The notes beneath the pieces are model-generated. The model saw only the letters and a program-made list of their open reading frames with translations. It made no database searches and had not been told where the DNA came from. A DNA stretch of 40,171 nucleotides from Amphibacillus indicireducens (GTDB lineage: Bacteria; Bacillota; Bacilli; Bacillales; Amphibacillaceae). How positions within the stretch are numbered: position 1 is the stretch's first letter; every line of letters begins with the position of its first letter. The position numbers were made by a program, and so were the translations under genes. The stretch lies in NCBI RefSeq assembly GCF_039539605.1, contig NZ_BAABDL010000002.1:1-40171 (forward strand). The letters are read 5' to 3'. Shown one piece after another: positions 8,599 through 17,159 of the stretch.

Positions 8599-9654
8599 TT
8601 GCTAAATCAATATACAGCCATGACAACCAAGATTCGTGGGATGCGAGGGAAGTTATTAAAGCGAGAGGATTATATCAATCTGTCTTATTTAACTTCAGAA
8701 AGAGAAATTGCTGATTATTTAAAGCGGCATCCTGGCTATCAAGATTTACTGCAAGATGTTGAAATTAATAAGGTAACGCGTGTGGAGTTAGAAGGTTTGC
8801 TTAACTCATCGATTTATGAAGATTATAATAAGTTGTTTCGGTTTGGGAATTTGAAGCAACGGAAGTTTTTACACATCCATGGGATTACTTATGAAGTCAT
8901 CGTCTTGAAAAAGTTTTTGCGGCGTGCGTTTAATGTTGCAGAAATTTATCAAGAAGTCGGCAATGAGTTTTTAGTTTTCTTAAGCAAGCATTCTAAGTTA
9001 GATTTCGATCGATTGCAAAACGCTCAGAACTTGGAAGAATTTCGTCAAGCATTAGCAGGTAGTCGGTATTATCGACCGCTAAAGCTACTTGAAAGAATTG
9101 AAAATCCGACGTTATTTGATTATGAAACAGCGTTGGACACATATGCTTTTACGGCAATTTGGCAAGAGAAAAATAAATTAATTAATAAGAAAGAACAGAA
9201 GACATTTGAAAAAATATATGGCATGCAATTTGATTTGCTAAATATTGTGTTTATTTTTCGTTACAAGAAGTTTTATGATTTACCAGCGGAGCAGATTGCT
9301 TCTTTATTGATTCCAATAAATTATCGACTAAAGCCCGATAAAATTCGTTTGTTATTAGAGGCTAACGATGAAGTGGAGTTTTGGGGAATTATCGAAACAA
9401 CTCACTATGCAAAATATATTGATAAATTCCGGACGGAACAACACCTCGATCTGCTTTATGAAAAATTGATGGATGAAGTGATTAGTGGTAGGGAGAAAGA
9501 AGAGCCTTATTCAGCTGCGACGATGTATGGTTATCTTCATGATAAAGAAAAAGAGGTTGAATTAATTACTCGAATCATTGAAGCGATTCACTATGGTAGG
9601 GATGTTGCGAATATTCAGAGAGTAATTGATCAAAAGCATAAACAACCTAAATAA
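8599..9654 (+). CDS. ntpC: V/A-type ATPase subunit C
   Basis: A protein of about 351 residues of the V-ATPase d/C family that couples the central rotor stalk to the membrane ring. Family signatures include TTKIRGMRGKLL near the N-terminus, REIADYLKRHPGYQDLL, FFHIHG-like KFLHIHGITYEVIVLKKFLR, and NIVFIFRYKKFYDLPAEQI. It is mostly helical with no membrane segment. TTG 8599 is preferred because GAGGTGG lies 6 bases upstream and the family usually begins at this point; an in-frame GTG at 8590 would add three residues. The position, directly after the stalk gene and before subunit I, differs from E. hirae, where C follows E. Confidence 0.85.
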   Translation: MLNQYTAMTTKIRGMRGKLLKREDYINLSYLTSEREIADYLKRHPGYQDLLQDVEINKVTRVELEGLLNSSIYEDYNKLFRFGNLKQRKFLHIHGITYEVIVLKKFLRRAFNVAEIYQEVGNEFLVFLSKHSKLDFDRLQNAQNLEEFRQALAGSRYYRPLKLLERIENPTLFDYETALDTYAFTAIWQEKNKLINKKEQKTFEKIYGMQFDLLNIVFIFRYKKFYDLPAEQIASLLIPINYRLKPDKIRLLLEANDEVEFWGIIETTHYAKYIDKFRTEQHLDLLYEKLMDEVISGREKEEPYSAATMYGYLHDKEKEVELITRIIEAIHYGRDVANIQRVIDQKHKQPK

Positions 9655-9669
9655 AGGAGGGGGATCGCT

Positions 9670-11628
9670 TTGATCAAAGACATGAAGTTTGTCACAATTA
9701 TGGGTTTGCAAGATGATATTGATCGGATGGTCGATGTTTATCTTTCAAAGTATGAAATTCACTTTGAAAATGCCTTGACCGAGCTTTATGGTTCAAAGAG
9801 TTTACGCCCATACACGAGTCCCAATCCTTATGCCCCATATTTGGAGCGTGTCAATAAGCTATGGGGATATGTAAGGGAAAAGGATAAAGAGAAGAGTCAA
9901 TTGGTGATTGATACACCATCAATGGAGATGCTCAAAGTTTCGATTGAGCAAATGGAAAATCATCTTGATCCATACCTTGAAAAAGAACAAGAGTTAAGAG
10001 GTTTTAAAGCACAAAAAGAAGCATCACTTGAGATGATTGATTTATATGAGGGTGTTGATTATCCAATTGAACGCATTTTAGCGATGGACCATATTCGCTT
10101 TCGATTTGGACGATTTACTCATTCAAACTATGAAAAATTTAAAAAATATGTTTTAGATCGATTTACGTCTATTTTTATTGAAGGTAGTCAAGATGAGGAT
10201 TACACGTATGGCGTTTACTTTACTCCACAACAGTCACTTGAACGTGTTGATGCGTTGTATATTTCGATGAATTGGGAACGAATTTTTGTCCCACAGGAAG
10301 AAGAATACTTTGGCACACCAAAAGAAATCATTGCCCGATTAAGTGAAACAATAAAATCGATTGATACAGAGATTGCTGAAAATGATACCGTGATTGAAGA
10401 GATGATTCGACCGTATGCGTCAGAAATATTTTCGGCTAAACAGCGCTTAGAAGTGTTATCGGAAAACTTCAGTGTGCGGAAATATGCTGCTTTAACACAT
10501 GATGAGTTTCTCCAAAAAGAAACGCAATATTTGCTGATGGGCTGGATGGACGCAGAAGATGCAGAGCAGTTGATCGAAGAAACAGATGGTGATCCTGACA
10601 TTGTGGCGATTTTGGAGGATGACAACAATCCACCTGGCGGAGGGACACCACCAACGAAAATCAAAAATGCTGCTATTTTCCGTCCGTTTGAGATGTTTAT
10701 CAAAATGTATGGTGTGCCGAATTATCGAGAATTTGATCCAACGTGGCTTGTTGCCTTAACGTATTCACTATTGTTTGGTGTCATGTTTGGGGATGTCGGA
10801 CAAGGAGCGTTACTTGCATTAGGTGGTTATTTTATTTACAAAAAGAAAAAAGCTGATTTAGGTGGGATTATTGCCTTAGCTGGAGTCTTTGCCACGTTCT
10901 TCGGTTTTATGTATGGTAGTGTCTTTGGTTTTGAAAATGTGTTTGATACGATCTGGCTTCATCCAATGACTGCGATGACTGAGTTGCCGTTTATCGGAAC
11001 GATGAATACCGTCTTTGTCGTTGCGATTGCATTTGGTATGTTTTTGATTTTGACAACGTTAATCATTAATATTGTCTCTGAAATCAAAACACATGAAACA
11101 AAGGCAGTTCTGTTTGATCGCAATGGTGTGGCAGGATTAATTTTTTATGCAGCACTTGTCACCGTGATTGTCTTGTTTATGACAGGAAATCCATTGCCAG
11201 CAGGGATTGTCTTAGCGATTGTCTTTGGCTTTCCTTTAATTATGATGGCTTTTAAAGAACCGATTTTGGCGATGATGGAAAGGAAGCAGATCGAAGGTAG
11301 TGAAGGACCAGTTATGTTTGCTGTGCAAGCCTTCTTTGAAATTTTTGAAATCTTATTAAGCTACTTTTCAAATACTTTGTCGTTTGTCAGGGTTGGTGCA
11401 TTTGCGATGAGTCATGCTGCGATGATGCAAGTTGTTTTAATGCTATCTGGTGCAACAGAGGGTAGTAGCATTAATTGGCTTGTGATTATTTTTGGAAACT
11501 TAATTGTCATTGCGCTTGAAGGTTTAGTCGTTGGTATCCAAGTGCTACGATTGGAGTTTTATGAGATCTTTAGCCATTTCTATAAAGGGGACGGAAGACC
11601 CTTTGAAAATCATGTAACGAAAAACTGA
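9670..11628 (+). CDS. ntpI: V/A-type ATPase membrane subunit I (a-subunit)
   Basis: The 652-residue stator membrane subunit carrying the ion half-channels. The N-terminal half (to about residue 345) is soluble and partly coiled coil. The membrane half begins near FRPFEMFIKMYGVPNYREFD, includes the conserved YSLLFGVMFGDVGQG segment, and has seven to eight hydrophobic helices. The essential arginine facing the rotor ring is in TLSFVRVGAFAMSHAAMM near the C-terminus. Translation starts at TTG 9670 behind a very strong GGAGGGGG, 16 bases after subunit C. Confidence 0.95.
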   Translation: MIKDMKFVTIMGLQDDIDRMVDVYLSKYEIHFENALTELYGSKSLRPYTSPNPYAPYLERVNKLWGYVREKDKEKSQLVIDTPSMEMLKVSIEQMENHLDPYLEKEQELRGFKAQKEASLEMIDLYEGVDYPIERILAMDHIRFRFGRFTHSNYEKFKKYVLDRFTSIFIEGSQDEDYTYGVYFTPQQSLERVDALYISMNWERIFVPQEEEYFGTPKEIIARLSETIKSIDTEIAENDTVIEEMIRPYASEIFSAKQRLEVLSENFSVRKYAALTHDEFLQKETQYLLMGWMDAEDAEQLIEETDGDPDIVAILEDDNNPPGGGTPPTKIKNAAIFRPFEMFIKMYGVPNYREFDPTWLVALTYSLLFGVMFGDVGQGALLALGGYFIYKKKKADLGGIIALAGVFATFFGFMYGSVFGFENVFDTIWLHPMTAMTELPFIGTMNTVFVVAIAFGMFLILTTLIINIVSEIKTHETKAVLFDRNGVAGLIFYAALVTVIVLFMTGNPLPAGIVLAIVFGFPLIMMAFKEPILAMMERKQIEGSEGPVMFAVQAFFEIFEILLSYFSNTLSFVRVGAFAMSHAAMMQVVLMLSGATEGSSINWLVIIFGNLIVIALEGLVVGIQVLRLEFYEIFSHFYKGDGRPFENHVTKN

Positions 11629-11644
11629 AAGTGAGGAAATAACA

Positions 11645-12094
11645 TTGAATACACTTATTAAAATGACATTATTAGCTACATTTATTTTAGGATTTGTCTT
11701 ACCTTTTGCTTATTATTTCTTTGGAGCAAAATCTCGGAGCCGCTATAAACGCGCTTTAGTTGGTAATATTGCTGCTGTTATTACTGGAATTGTGATTGCA
11801 ACAATTTTAGCCTACAATCCAGATTTTCAACTACTGGCTGCGGAACCAGCTGTTGCAGGGCAGGCTGTAGATACCGGATTCGCAACTGGAATGGGTTATA
11901 TCGCTGCAGCTTTAGTAACGGGCTTGTCATGTATTGGTGGAGGCGTCGCGGTTGCGAGTGCGTCATCGGCAGCATTAGGTGCGATCAGTGAAGATGATTC
12001 GATTTTTGGTCGTTCATTAATTTTTGTTGGACTAGCTGAAGGGATTGCATTATACGGTTTAATTATTTCATTTATGATTTTAGGACAGCTGTAA
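11645..12094 (+). CDS. ntpK: V/A-type ATPase rotor ring subunit K (proteolipid)
   Basis: A 149-residue proteolipid forming the membrane rotor. Four hydrophobic helices are visible (about 5-27, 38-58, 78-108 and 124-147), separated after helix 2 by an Ala-rich loop. The ion-binding Glu is in FVGLAEGIALYGLIISF of helix 4; the first hairpin has no matching carboxylate, so there is one carboxylate per four helices. The Gly-rich helix 3 (YIAAALVTGLSCIGGGVAV) packs the ring. The start is TTG 11645 after GAGG. Sodium versus proton specificity is not decided: the residue after the Glu is Gly, not the Ser/Thr seen in some sodium rings. Confidence 0.93.
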   Translation: MNTLIKMTLLATFILGFVLPFAYYFFGAKSRSRYKRALVGNIAAVITGIVIATILAYNPDFQLLAAEPAVAGQAVDTGFATGMGYIAAALVTGLSCIGGGVAVASASSAALGAISEDDSIFGRSLIFVGLAEGIALYGLIISFMILGQL

Positions 12095-12095
12095 A

Positions 12096-12404
12096 ATGAA
12101 AATGTTTTTAATTAGCGATAACTTGAGTACGTTGACCGGTATGCGGTTAGCTGGTGTCGAGGGCGTTGTTGTGCATGAAAGGGAACAGATTCGGCAAGCA
12201 TTAGATACGGCTGTTCAAGATGAAGAGATTGCGATTATTTTGATTACAGAAAAATTGGGAAAACAATTTTCTAAATTAATTGATGATATTCGGGTGGATC
12301 ACCAACGCCCATTGCTCGTGGAAATTCCGGATCGATACGGAACAGGGCGTCGGCCAGATTTTATTACAGCGTATGTAAATGAAGCGATCGGCGTGAAATT
12401 ATAG
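12096..12404 (+). CDS. ntpG: V/A-type ATPase subunit F (NtpG)
   Basis: A 102-residue central-stalk subunit with a small alpha/beta fold: MFLISDNLSTLTGMRLAGVEG, then EEIAIILITEKLGKQ and RPLLVEIPD. These are the usual landmarks of subunit F, which sits on the rotor axle beside subunit D. The ATG lies one base after the stop of subunit K, so translation is probably coupled; AGGA in the end of K serves as ribosome binding site. Confidence 0.9.
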   Translation: MKMFLISDNLSTLTGMRLAGVEGVVVHEREQIRQALDTAVQDEEIAIILITEKLGKQFSKLIDDIRVDHQRPLLVEIPDRYGTGRRPDFITAYVNEAIGVKL

Positions 12405-12418
12405 AGCGGGGTGAGCAA

Positions 12419-13012
12419 ATGAATGGAAATGAAAAATTAAACCTTTTTCAAGATTTAGTTTTTAAAGAAACAGAAGAATCAGTCGCAAATCAATTGAATG
12501 AATTTGAAGTATCGTTAAAAAAGATTTATCAAGATCATCAAAATGAAAAGAAACAAAAGGATAACATCATTTTAGCAACTGAAACAGAAAATGTGCGTAA
12601 AGAGCGTAATAAACAACATGCTCAATTGCAATTAAAAATGCAACGTAATTTGCATAAAGAACAGCAAAAATTACAAGCGGAAATCTTTGATCAAGTTGAT
12701 CAAAAACTAGCTGACTTTATGCAGACAGATGATTATATTACCTTATTAGAAAGACAAATTAATCAAGCGCTCAAGATTGCAAAAGATGAGGAAATTTTGC
12801 TATATATCGATCCAGTAGATGCTGATAAAGTGAATCAGCTTGAACAACGAACGGGTCACAAGCTGATCGTGTCAGACCGACCATTTATTGGTGGGATTCG
12901 TGGTGTGATTCAATCGCGCAATCTGCTGATTGATTATTCGTTTTTGAAAAGGTTAGAAGCGGAAAGAGAAAACTTCTCCTTTGATCTCGTTGAAGAGGAG
13001 GCTAACATGTGA
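12419..13012 (+). CDS. ntpE: V/A-type ATPase peripheral stalk subunit E
   Basis: A 197-residue protein with a long charged coiled-coil N-terminal half (to about residue 105, rich in Lys, Glu and Gln) and a compact C-terminal domain with IGGIRGVIQSRNLLIDYSF, the conserved end segment of subunit E. It forms the stator stalk with the first gene product. The ribosome binding site is GGGGTGA before ATG 12419. The last codons overlap the GTG start of subunit A. Confidence 0.88.
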   Translation: MNGNEKLNLFQDLVFKETEESVANQLNEFEVSLKKIYQDHQNEKKQKDNIILATETENVRKERNKQHAQLQLKMQRNLHKEQQKLQAEIFDQVDQKLADFMQTDDYITLLERQINQALKIAKDEEILLYIDPVDADKVNQLEQRTGHKLIVSDRPFIGGIRGVIQSRNLLIDYSFLKRLEAERENFSFDLVEEEANM

Positions 13013-14775
13013 AACAACAAGGAACAATTTATGGAATCAATGGACCAATTGTTTATCTAAAAGGAAAAACTCAATTTCAAATGTCTGAGATGGTTTATGT
13101 CGGAAAGATGCGTCTAATTGGTGAGATCATTTCGCTTAACAATGAGATGACAACGATCCAAGTGTATGAAGAGACATCTGGTATGAAGCCAGGGGAGCCT
13201 GTTTATGGTACCGGTCAACAGATGAGCGTTACACTTGGCCCGGGGATTTTAAATAATATTTTTGATGGAATCGAACGTCCATTAAAAACAATTGAAGACC
13301 AGGTTGGTCAATACATCACGAAATCCGTTCAAGTTGAATCGCTAGATACAGAGCGCAAATGGCCTGTTCATGTGACTGTAGAACTTGGCCAAGAAGTGAC
13401 TGGTGGCATGATTATTGCTGAAGTTCAAGAAACGAAAACGATCGTGCATAAGTCAATGATCCCGCCAAATATTGATGGAAAGGTGATTGAAGTTGTTGAA
13501 GATGGTGACTATACTGTCGTTGAACCAATTGTGAAAATCCAACAGTTGGACGACACGATTGTTGAGATTCGACTTGCCCAAAAATGGCCAATCCGAATTC
13601 CACGTCCTGTTAGAAGACGCCATGAAAGTTCTGTGCCACTAATCACTGGCCAACGCGTTGTTGATACGCTATTCCCAATTACAAAAGGCGGAACAGCTGC
13701 GATTCCTGGTGGCTTTGGAACTGGAAAAACGATGATGCAGCACCAGGTCGCTAAATATTCTGATGCAGATATCATTGTTTATATTGGGTGCGGTGAACGT
13801 GGGAATGAAATGACTGAAGTGCTAGAGGATTTTTCTGAATTAGAGGATCCGAAGTCTGGAAATTCATTGATGGAAAGAACGGTTTTAATTGCCAACACAT
13901 CAAATATGCCTGTTGCCGCTAGAGAAGCATCAATCTATACCGGTGTAACGTTAGCAGAGTACTACCGCGATATGGGCTATGATGTGGCGATTATGGCAGA
14001 TTCGACTTCGCGTTGGGCGGAAGCATTGCGTGAGTTATCGGGTCGACTAGAAGAAATGCCAGCGGAAGAAGGATTCCCAGCCTATTTAGCAAGCCGGCTA
14101 GCGACATTTTACGAACGTGCTGGCTTAATGCAAAACCTAAATGAATCGGAAGGATCTGTGTCAATTATTGGTGCTGTTTCTCCACAAGGTGGCGACTTTT
14201 CTGAACCTGTGACACAGAATACGAAGCGATTTGTCCGTTGTTTTTGGGGATTGGATCGTCAACTTGCCAATGAACGTCATTATCCAGCCGTAAGTTGGTT
14301 GAATAGTTATAGTCTTTATGTTGATGACCTGTCTGCATGGTTCCGGGACAATGTATCACCAGACTTTATTAATAATCGTCGTCAAATTCTTGAGATTTTA
14401 CATCAGGAAAGCTCGTTAATGGACATCGTTAAATTAATCGGTAGTGATGTTTTACCAGATGATCAGAAACTGACGATTGAGATTGCTCGAGTGATTCGCT
14501 TAGGCTTTCTACAACAAGATGCTTTTCATCAAGAGGATACAAATGTTTCATTAGAAAAACAAGCAAAAATGATCGAAGTTATTTTACATCTGTATCGTCA
14601 ATGTCGTGAGATGATCTCGATGGGAATGCCGATGTCGCTCTTATTAGAAAATCAAATTTTTAATCGTGTTGTGACGATAAAATATGATGTACCAAATGAT
14701 CGATTGGACTTACTCGATCAGTATTTAGACGATATTGATCAATTCTACAATCACATTATGGCGACAAATGCATAA
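13009..14775 (+). CDS. ntpA: V/A-type ATPase catalytic subunit A
   Basis: The 588-residue catalytic ATP-hydrolysing subunit of the V1/A1 head. The P-loop GGFGTGKT is at about residues 234-241, followed by YIGCGERGNEMTEVLEDF, ANTSNMPVAAREASIYTG and MADSTSRWAEALRELSGRL. The extra non-homologous insert of A subunits lies before the P-loop. Translation starts at GTG 13009, inside ATGTGA at the end of subunit E, with GAGGAGG upstream, a classic coupled start. It alternates with subunit B in the hexamer. Confidence 0.97.
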   Translation: MKQQGTIYGINGPIVYLKGKTQFQMSEMVYVGKMRLIGEIISLNNEMTTIQVYEETSGMKPGEPVYGTGQQMSVTLGPGILNNIFDGIERPLKTIEDQVGQYITKSVQVESLDTERKWPVHVTVELGQEVTGGMIIAEVQETKTIVHKSMIPPNIDGKVIEVVEDGDYTVVEPIVKIQQLDDTIVEIRLAQKWPIRIPRPVRRRHESSVPLITGQRVVDTLFPITKGGTAAIPGGFGTGKTMMQHQVAKYSDADIIVYIGCGERGNEMTEVLEDFSELEDPKSGNSLMERTVLIANTSNMPVAAREASIYTGVTLAEYYRDMGYDVAIMADSTSRWAEALRELSGRLEEMPAEEGFPAYLASRLATFYERAGLMQNLNESEGSVSIIGAVSPQGGDFSEPVTQNTKRFVRCFWGLDRQLANERHYPAVSWLNSYSLYVDDLSAWFRDNVSPDFINNRRQILEILHQESSLMDIVKLIGSDVLPDDQKLTIEIARVIRLGFLQQDAFHQEDTNVSLEKQAKMIEVILHLYRQCREMISMGMPMSLLLENQIFNRVVTIKYDVPNDRLDLLDQYLDDIDQFYNHIMATNA

Positions 14776-14787
14776 GGAGGGGTTTAA

Positions 14788-16173
14788 ATGTCAATTGAAT
14801 ATTTAGGGCTCGATTCGATAAATGGACCCCTTGTTGTTTTAGAAGGTGTTCAAGATGTGGCTTTCGATGAGATTGTTGAGTTTTCCGTCCAGCGTACAAA
14901 GAAAAAACTTGGACGTGTCATAGAAGTATATGAAGATAAAGCGATTATTCAAGTGTTTGAAAGCACGGCAGATATGTCACTTGAAAATACGCATACAAGA
15001 TTAACGGGTCGTCCAATGGAGATTCCGTTATCACCAGAGATATTGGGTCGTACATTTGATGGAATTGGTCGCCCGATTGATCAATTAGGTGACGTTTCAT
15101 CTGTAATGAAAAGAGATGTTAATGGTGATCCGTTAAACCCGGTTTCTCGTGAGTATCCAAGAAACTTTATTCAAACAGGGATTTCAGCAATTGATGGATT
15201 GACGACATTAATTCGTGGTCAAAAACTGCCCTTCTTTTCTGGAGATGGCTTACCGCATAATGAGTTAGCTGCTCAAATTGTTCGACAAGCCAATCTTGGT
15301 GAGGGAAGCAGTGAAAAATTTGGGGTTGTTTTTGCTGCAATGGGTGTGCAACATGACGTCGCAGATTTTTTTAGAAGGACGTTTGAAGAGAGTGGTGTTT
15401 TAGATCGAGTCACGATGTTCCTTAACGTCGCTAGTGATCCAGTCATTGAGCGTATTATGACACCACGTGTTGCGCTGACTGCTGCAGAGTATTTAGCTTA
15501 CGATTTAGGGATGCATATTCTTGTAATTATGACAGATATGACAGCTTACTGTGAAGCGTTAAGGGAAATATCAGCTTCAAAACAAGAGATTCCATCGCGA
15601 AAAGGGTATCCCGGTTATTTATATAGTGACTTAGCGATGCTCTATGAGCGTGCAGGAATTGTTGCTGGTAAACCAGGCTCGGTTACACAAATCCCAATTT
15701 TGACGATGCCAAACGATGATATAACCCATCCGATTCCAGACTTGACAGGTTATATCACGGAAGGACAAGTTGTCTTTGATCGGGATTTACAAGGAAAATC
15801 GATTTATCCACCAATTGATATTTTGCCATCACTTTCACGGTTGATGAAAGGTGGTATTGGTGAGAAATATACGCGGGGAGATCATCAAGCTGTTGCAAAC
15901 CAATTGTTTGCCTCATATTCTCGAGTGAAGGAAGCTCGGTCATTAGCATCGGTTATCGGTGAGGATGAACTTGCACCAACAGATAAAAAGTATTTAGCCT
16001 ATGGTCGTAAATTTGAGGATCAGTTCCTCGGTCAAGCAAAAGATGAAAACCGAAGTATAATTGAAACATTAGATTTTGCTTGGGAGTTATTACGGATGTT
16101 GCCACGTGAAGAATTGGATCGGATTGATACACAGTTGTTGGATCAATATTATGGTTTAGAGAAGGTGTTATAA
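14788..16173 (+). CDS. ntpB: V/A-type ATPase regulatory subunit B
   Basis: The 461-residue non-catalytic head subunit, homologous to A. The catalytic P-loop is replaced by the degenerate PFFSGDGLPHNELAAQI, as is normal for B. Other landmarks are GRTFDGIGRPID, FAAMGVQHDVADFFRRTFEE, MTDMTAYCEALREIS, SRKGYPGYLYSDLA and PDLTGYITEGQ. The gene begins 12 bases after subunit A with AGGAGGGG and overlaps subunit D by one base. Confidence 0.97.
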   Translation: MSIEYLGLDSINGPLVVLEGVQDVAFDEIVEFSVQRTKKKLGRVIEVYEDKAIIQVFESTADMSLENTHTRLTGRPMEIPLSPEILGRTFDGIGRPIDQLGDVSSVMKRDVNGDPLNPVSREYPRNFIQTGISAIDGLTTLIRGQKLPFFSGDGLPHNELAAQIVRQANLGEGSSEKFGVVFAAMGVQHDVADFFRRTFEESGVLDRVTMFLNVASDPVIERIMTPRVALTAAEYLAYDLGMHILVIMTDMTAYCEALREISASKQEIPSRKGYPGYLYSDLAMLYERAGIVAGKPGSVTQIPILTMPNDDITHPIPDLTGYITEGQVVFDRDLQGKSIYPPIDILPSLSRLMKGGIGEKYTRGDHQAVANQLFASYSRVKEARSLASVIGEDELAPTDKKYLAYGRKFEDQFLGQAKDENRSIIETLDFAWELLRMLPREELDRIDTQLLDQYYGLEKVL

Positions 16174-16790
16174 TGCCTGAAAATACTGCGCCAACTAAAG
16201 GTAATTTAATGAGAATCGAGAAGACTCTTGCTCTGTCTAATCAAGGCTATGAGATGCTTGATCGGAAACGTGTGATTTTAATTAATGAAATCATGACTTT
16301 GGTTAAAGAGGCGGAGGAAATACAGCGTCAAATTGACCAAACGTATCGCGATGCTTATGCTGCTTTAGAGCAAGCTAACGTTGAAGCAGGAATTCGTTAT
16401 GTTGAAGAAATTGCTGCAACTGTTCCGATTGAAGATTCACTAAAATTAAAAGTTCGTAGTGTGATGGGAACGGAAATTCCGTTAGTTGAGTATGATGAGA
16501 CACCTTCAAGGCCAGCTTATTCTTTTTATAGTACGAACTCATCACTCGATGAGGCGCGGGCGGCTTTTGAAAAGGTGAAGAAGTTAACGATTGATTTGTC
16601 GATGATTGAAAATACGGCTTTTCGTTTGGCAAATAATATTCGTAAGACGCAGAAAAGAGCCAATGCTTTAAAAAATATTTCGATTCCAAAACTTCGGGCT
16701 CAAAAAGTTGAGATTGTCAATGCTTTGGAGGAGAAAGAGCGTGAAGAGTTTACGCGTTTGAAAGTAGTTAAAGAAAAGATTCTACGTTAG
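16173..16790 (+). CDS. ntpD: V/A-type ATPase central stalk subunit D
   Basis: The 205-residue rotor axle subunit, with two long helices at the ends: APTKGNLMRIEKTLALSNQG at the start and FRLANNIRKTQKRANALKNI near the C-terminus, the most conserved family segment. It overlaps subunit B in the TAATG arrangement. It is the last gene before a strong terminator, so the operon has nine subunits and no transporter gene such as ntpJ attached. Confidence 0.95.
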   Translation: MPENTAPTKGNLMRIEKTLALSNQGYEMLDRKRVILINEIMTLVKEAEEIQRQIDQTYRDAYAALEQANVEAGIRYVEEIAATVPIEDSLKLKVRSVMGTEIPLVEYDETPSRPAYSFYSTNSSLDEARAAFEKVKKLTIDLSMIENTAFRLANNIRKTQKRANALKNISIPKLRAQKVEIVNALEEKEREEFTRLKVVKEKILR

Positions 16791-16797
16791 AGACTAA

Positions 16798-16842
16798 TAA
16801 AAGCTTGAAAAGTGTTTTAAATCACTTTTTGAGCTTTTTTAG
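16798..16842 (+). terminator. Terminator of the V-ATPase operon
   Basis: A long hairpin pairs AAAAGCTTGAAAAGTG with CACTTTTTGAGCTTTT around a TTTTAAAT loop and ends in a T run. Confidence 0.9.
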
Positions 16843-16874
16843 TTTTGCTACTAGCATTATATTTTTTGAAAATT

Positions 16875-17040
16875 AACTACGGACATATTTTGATTACTTA
16901 GACGAGAAAATGTCCGTAGTTGACTGACTGCGGACATTTTCTTACTTTTTAAGATTGAAATAGTCCGCAGTCGTACCCACTACGGACATTTTTGCAGATT
17001 TTTTAAGGCAAAAAGTCCGTAGTTGAGCAACTACGGACAT
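16875..17040. repeat. Cluster of hairpins built on the unit CTACGGACAT
   Basis: The core CTACGGACAT (or CTGCGGACAT) and its complement alternate. Hairpin 1 pairs 16875-16890 with 16907-16921. Hairpin 2 (the CTGCGG variant, with compensating change in the other arm) pairs 16926-16938 with 16962-16972. Hairpin 3 pairs 16979-16995 with 17008-17024. A fourth left arm is at 17029-17040. Between hairpins 3 and 4 the palindrome GTCCGTAGTTG-AG-CAACTACGGAC (17015-17038) offers an alternative fold. Left arms recur every 50-53 bases. The loops are unrelated in sequence. Together with the terminator and the GH9 leader this fills the 369-base gap. Confidence 0.85.
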
Positions 17041-17159
17041 ATTACCGACATTAAAATCAAAAATTGTCCGATGAAGTCAGAAAAAATCGCTTGACTCTAT
17101 CAAGAAAGCTACTAACATTAAAGATAGTAATTAATACATAAACAAAGGGAGCTGTGTGT

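Noticed and set aside
10215..10703. A 162-residue minus-strand ORF inside subunit I
   Set aside because: It is antisense to a clearly coding, motif-bearing gene and is Ser/Cys-rich in the way typical of antisense frames.
16875..17040. CRISPR-like array of short repeats
   Set aside because: Repeats alternate in orientation and form hairpins with each other, the conserved core is only about 10-12 bases, and no cas genes are nearby.
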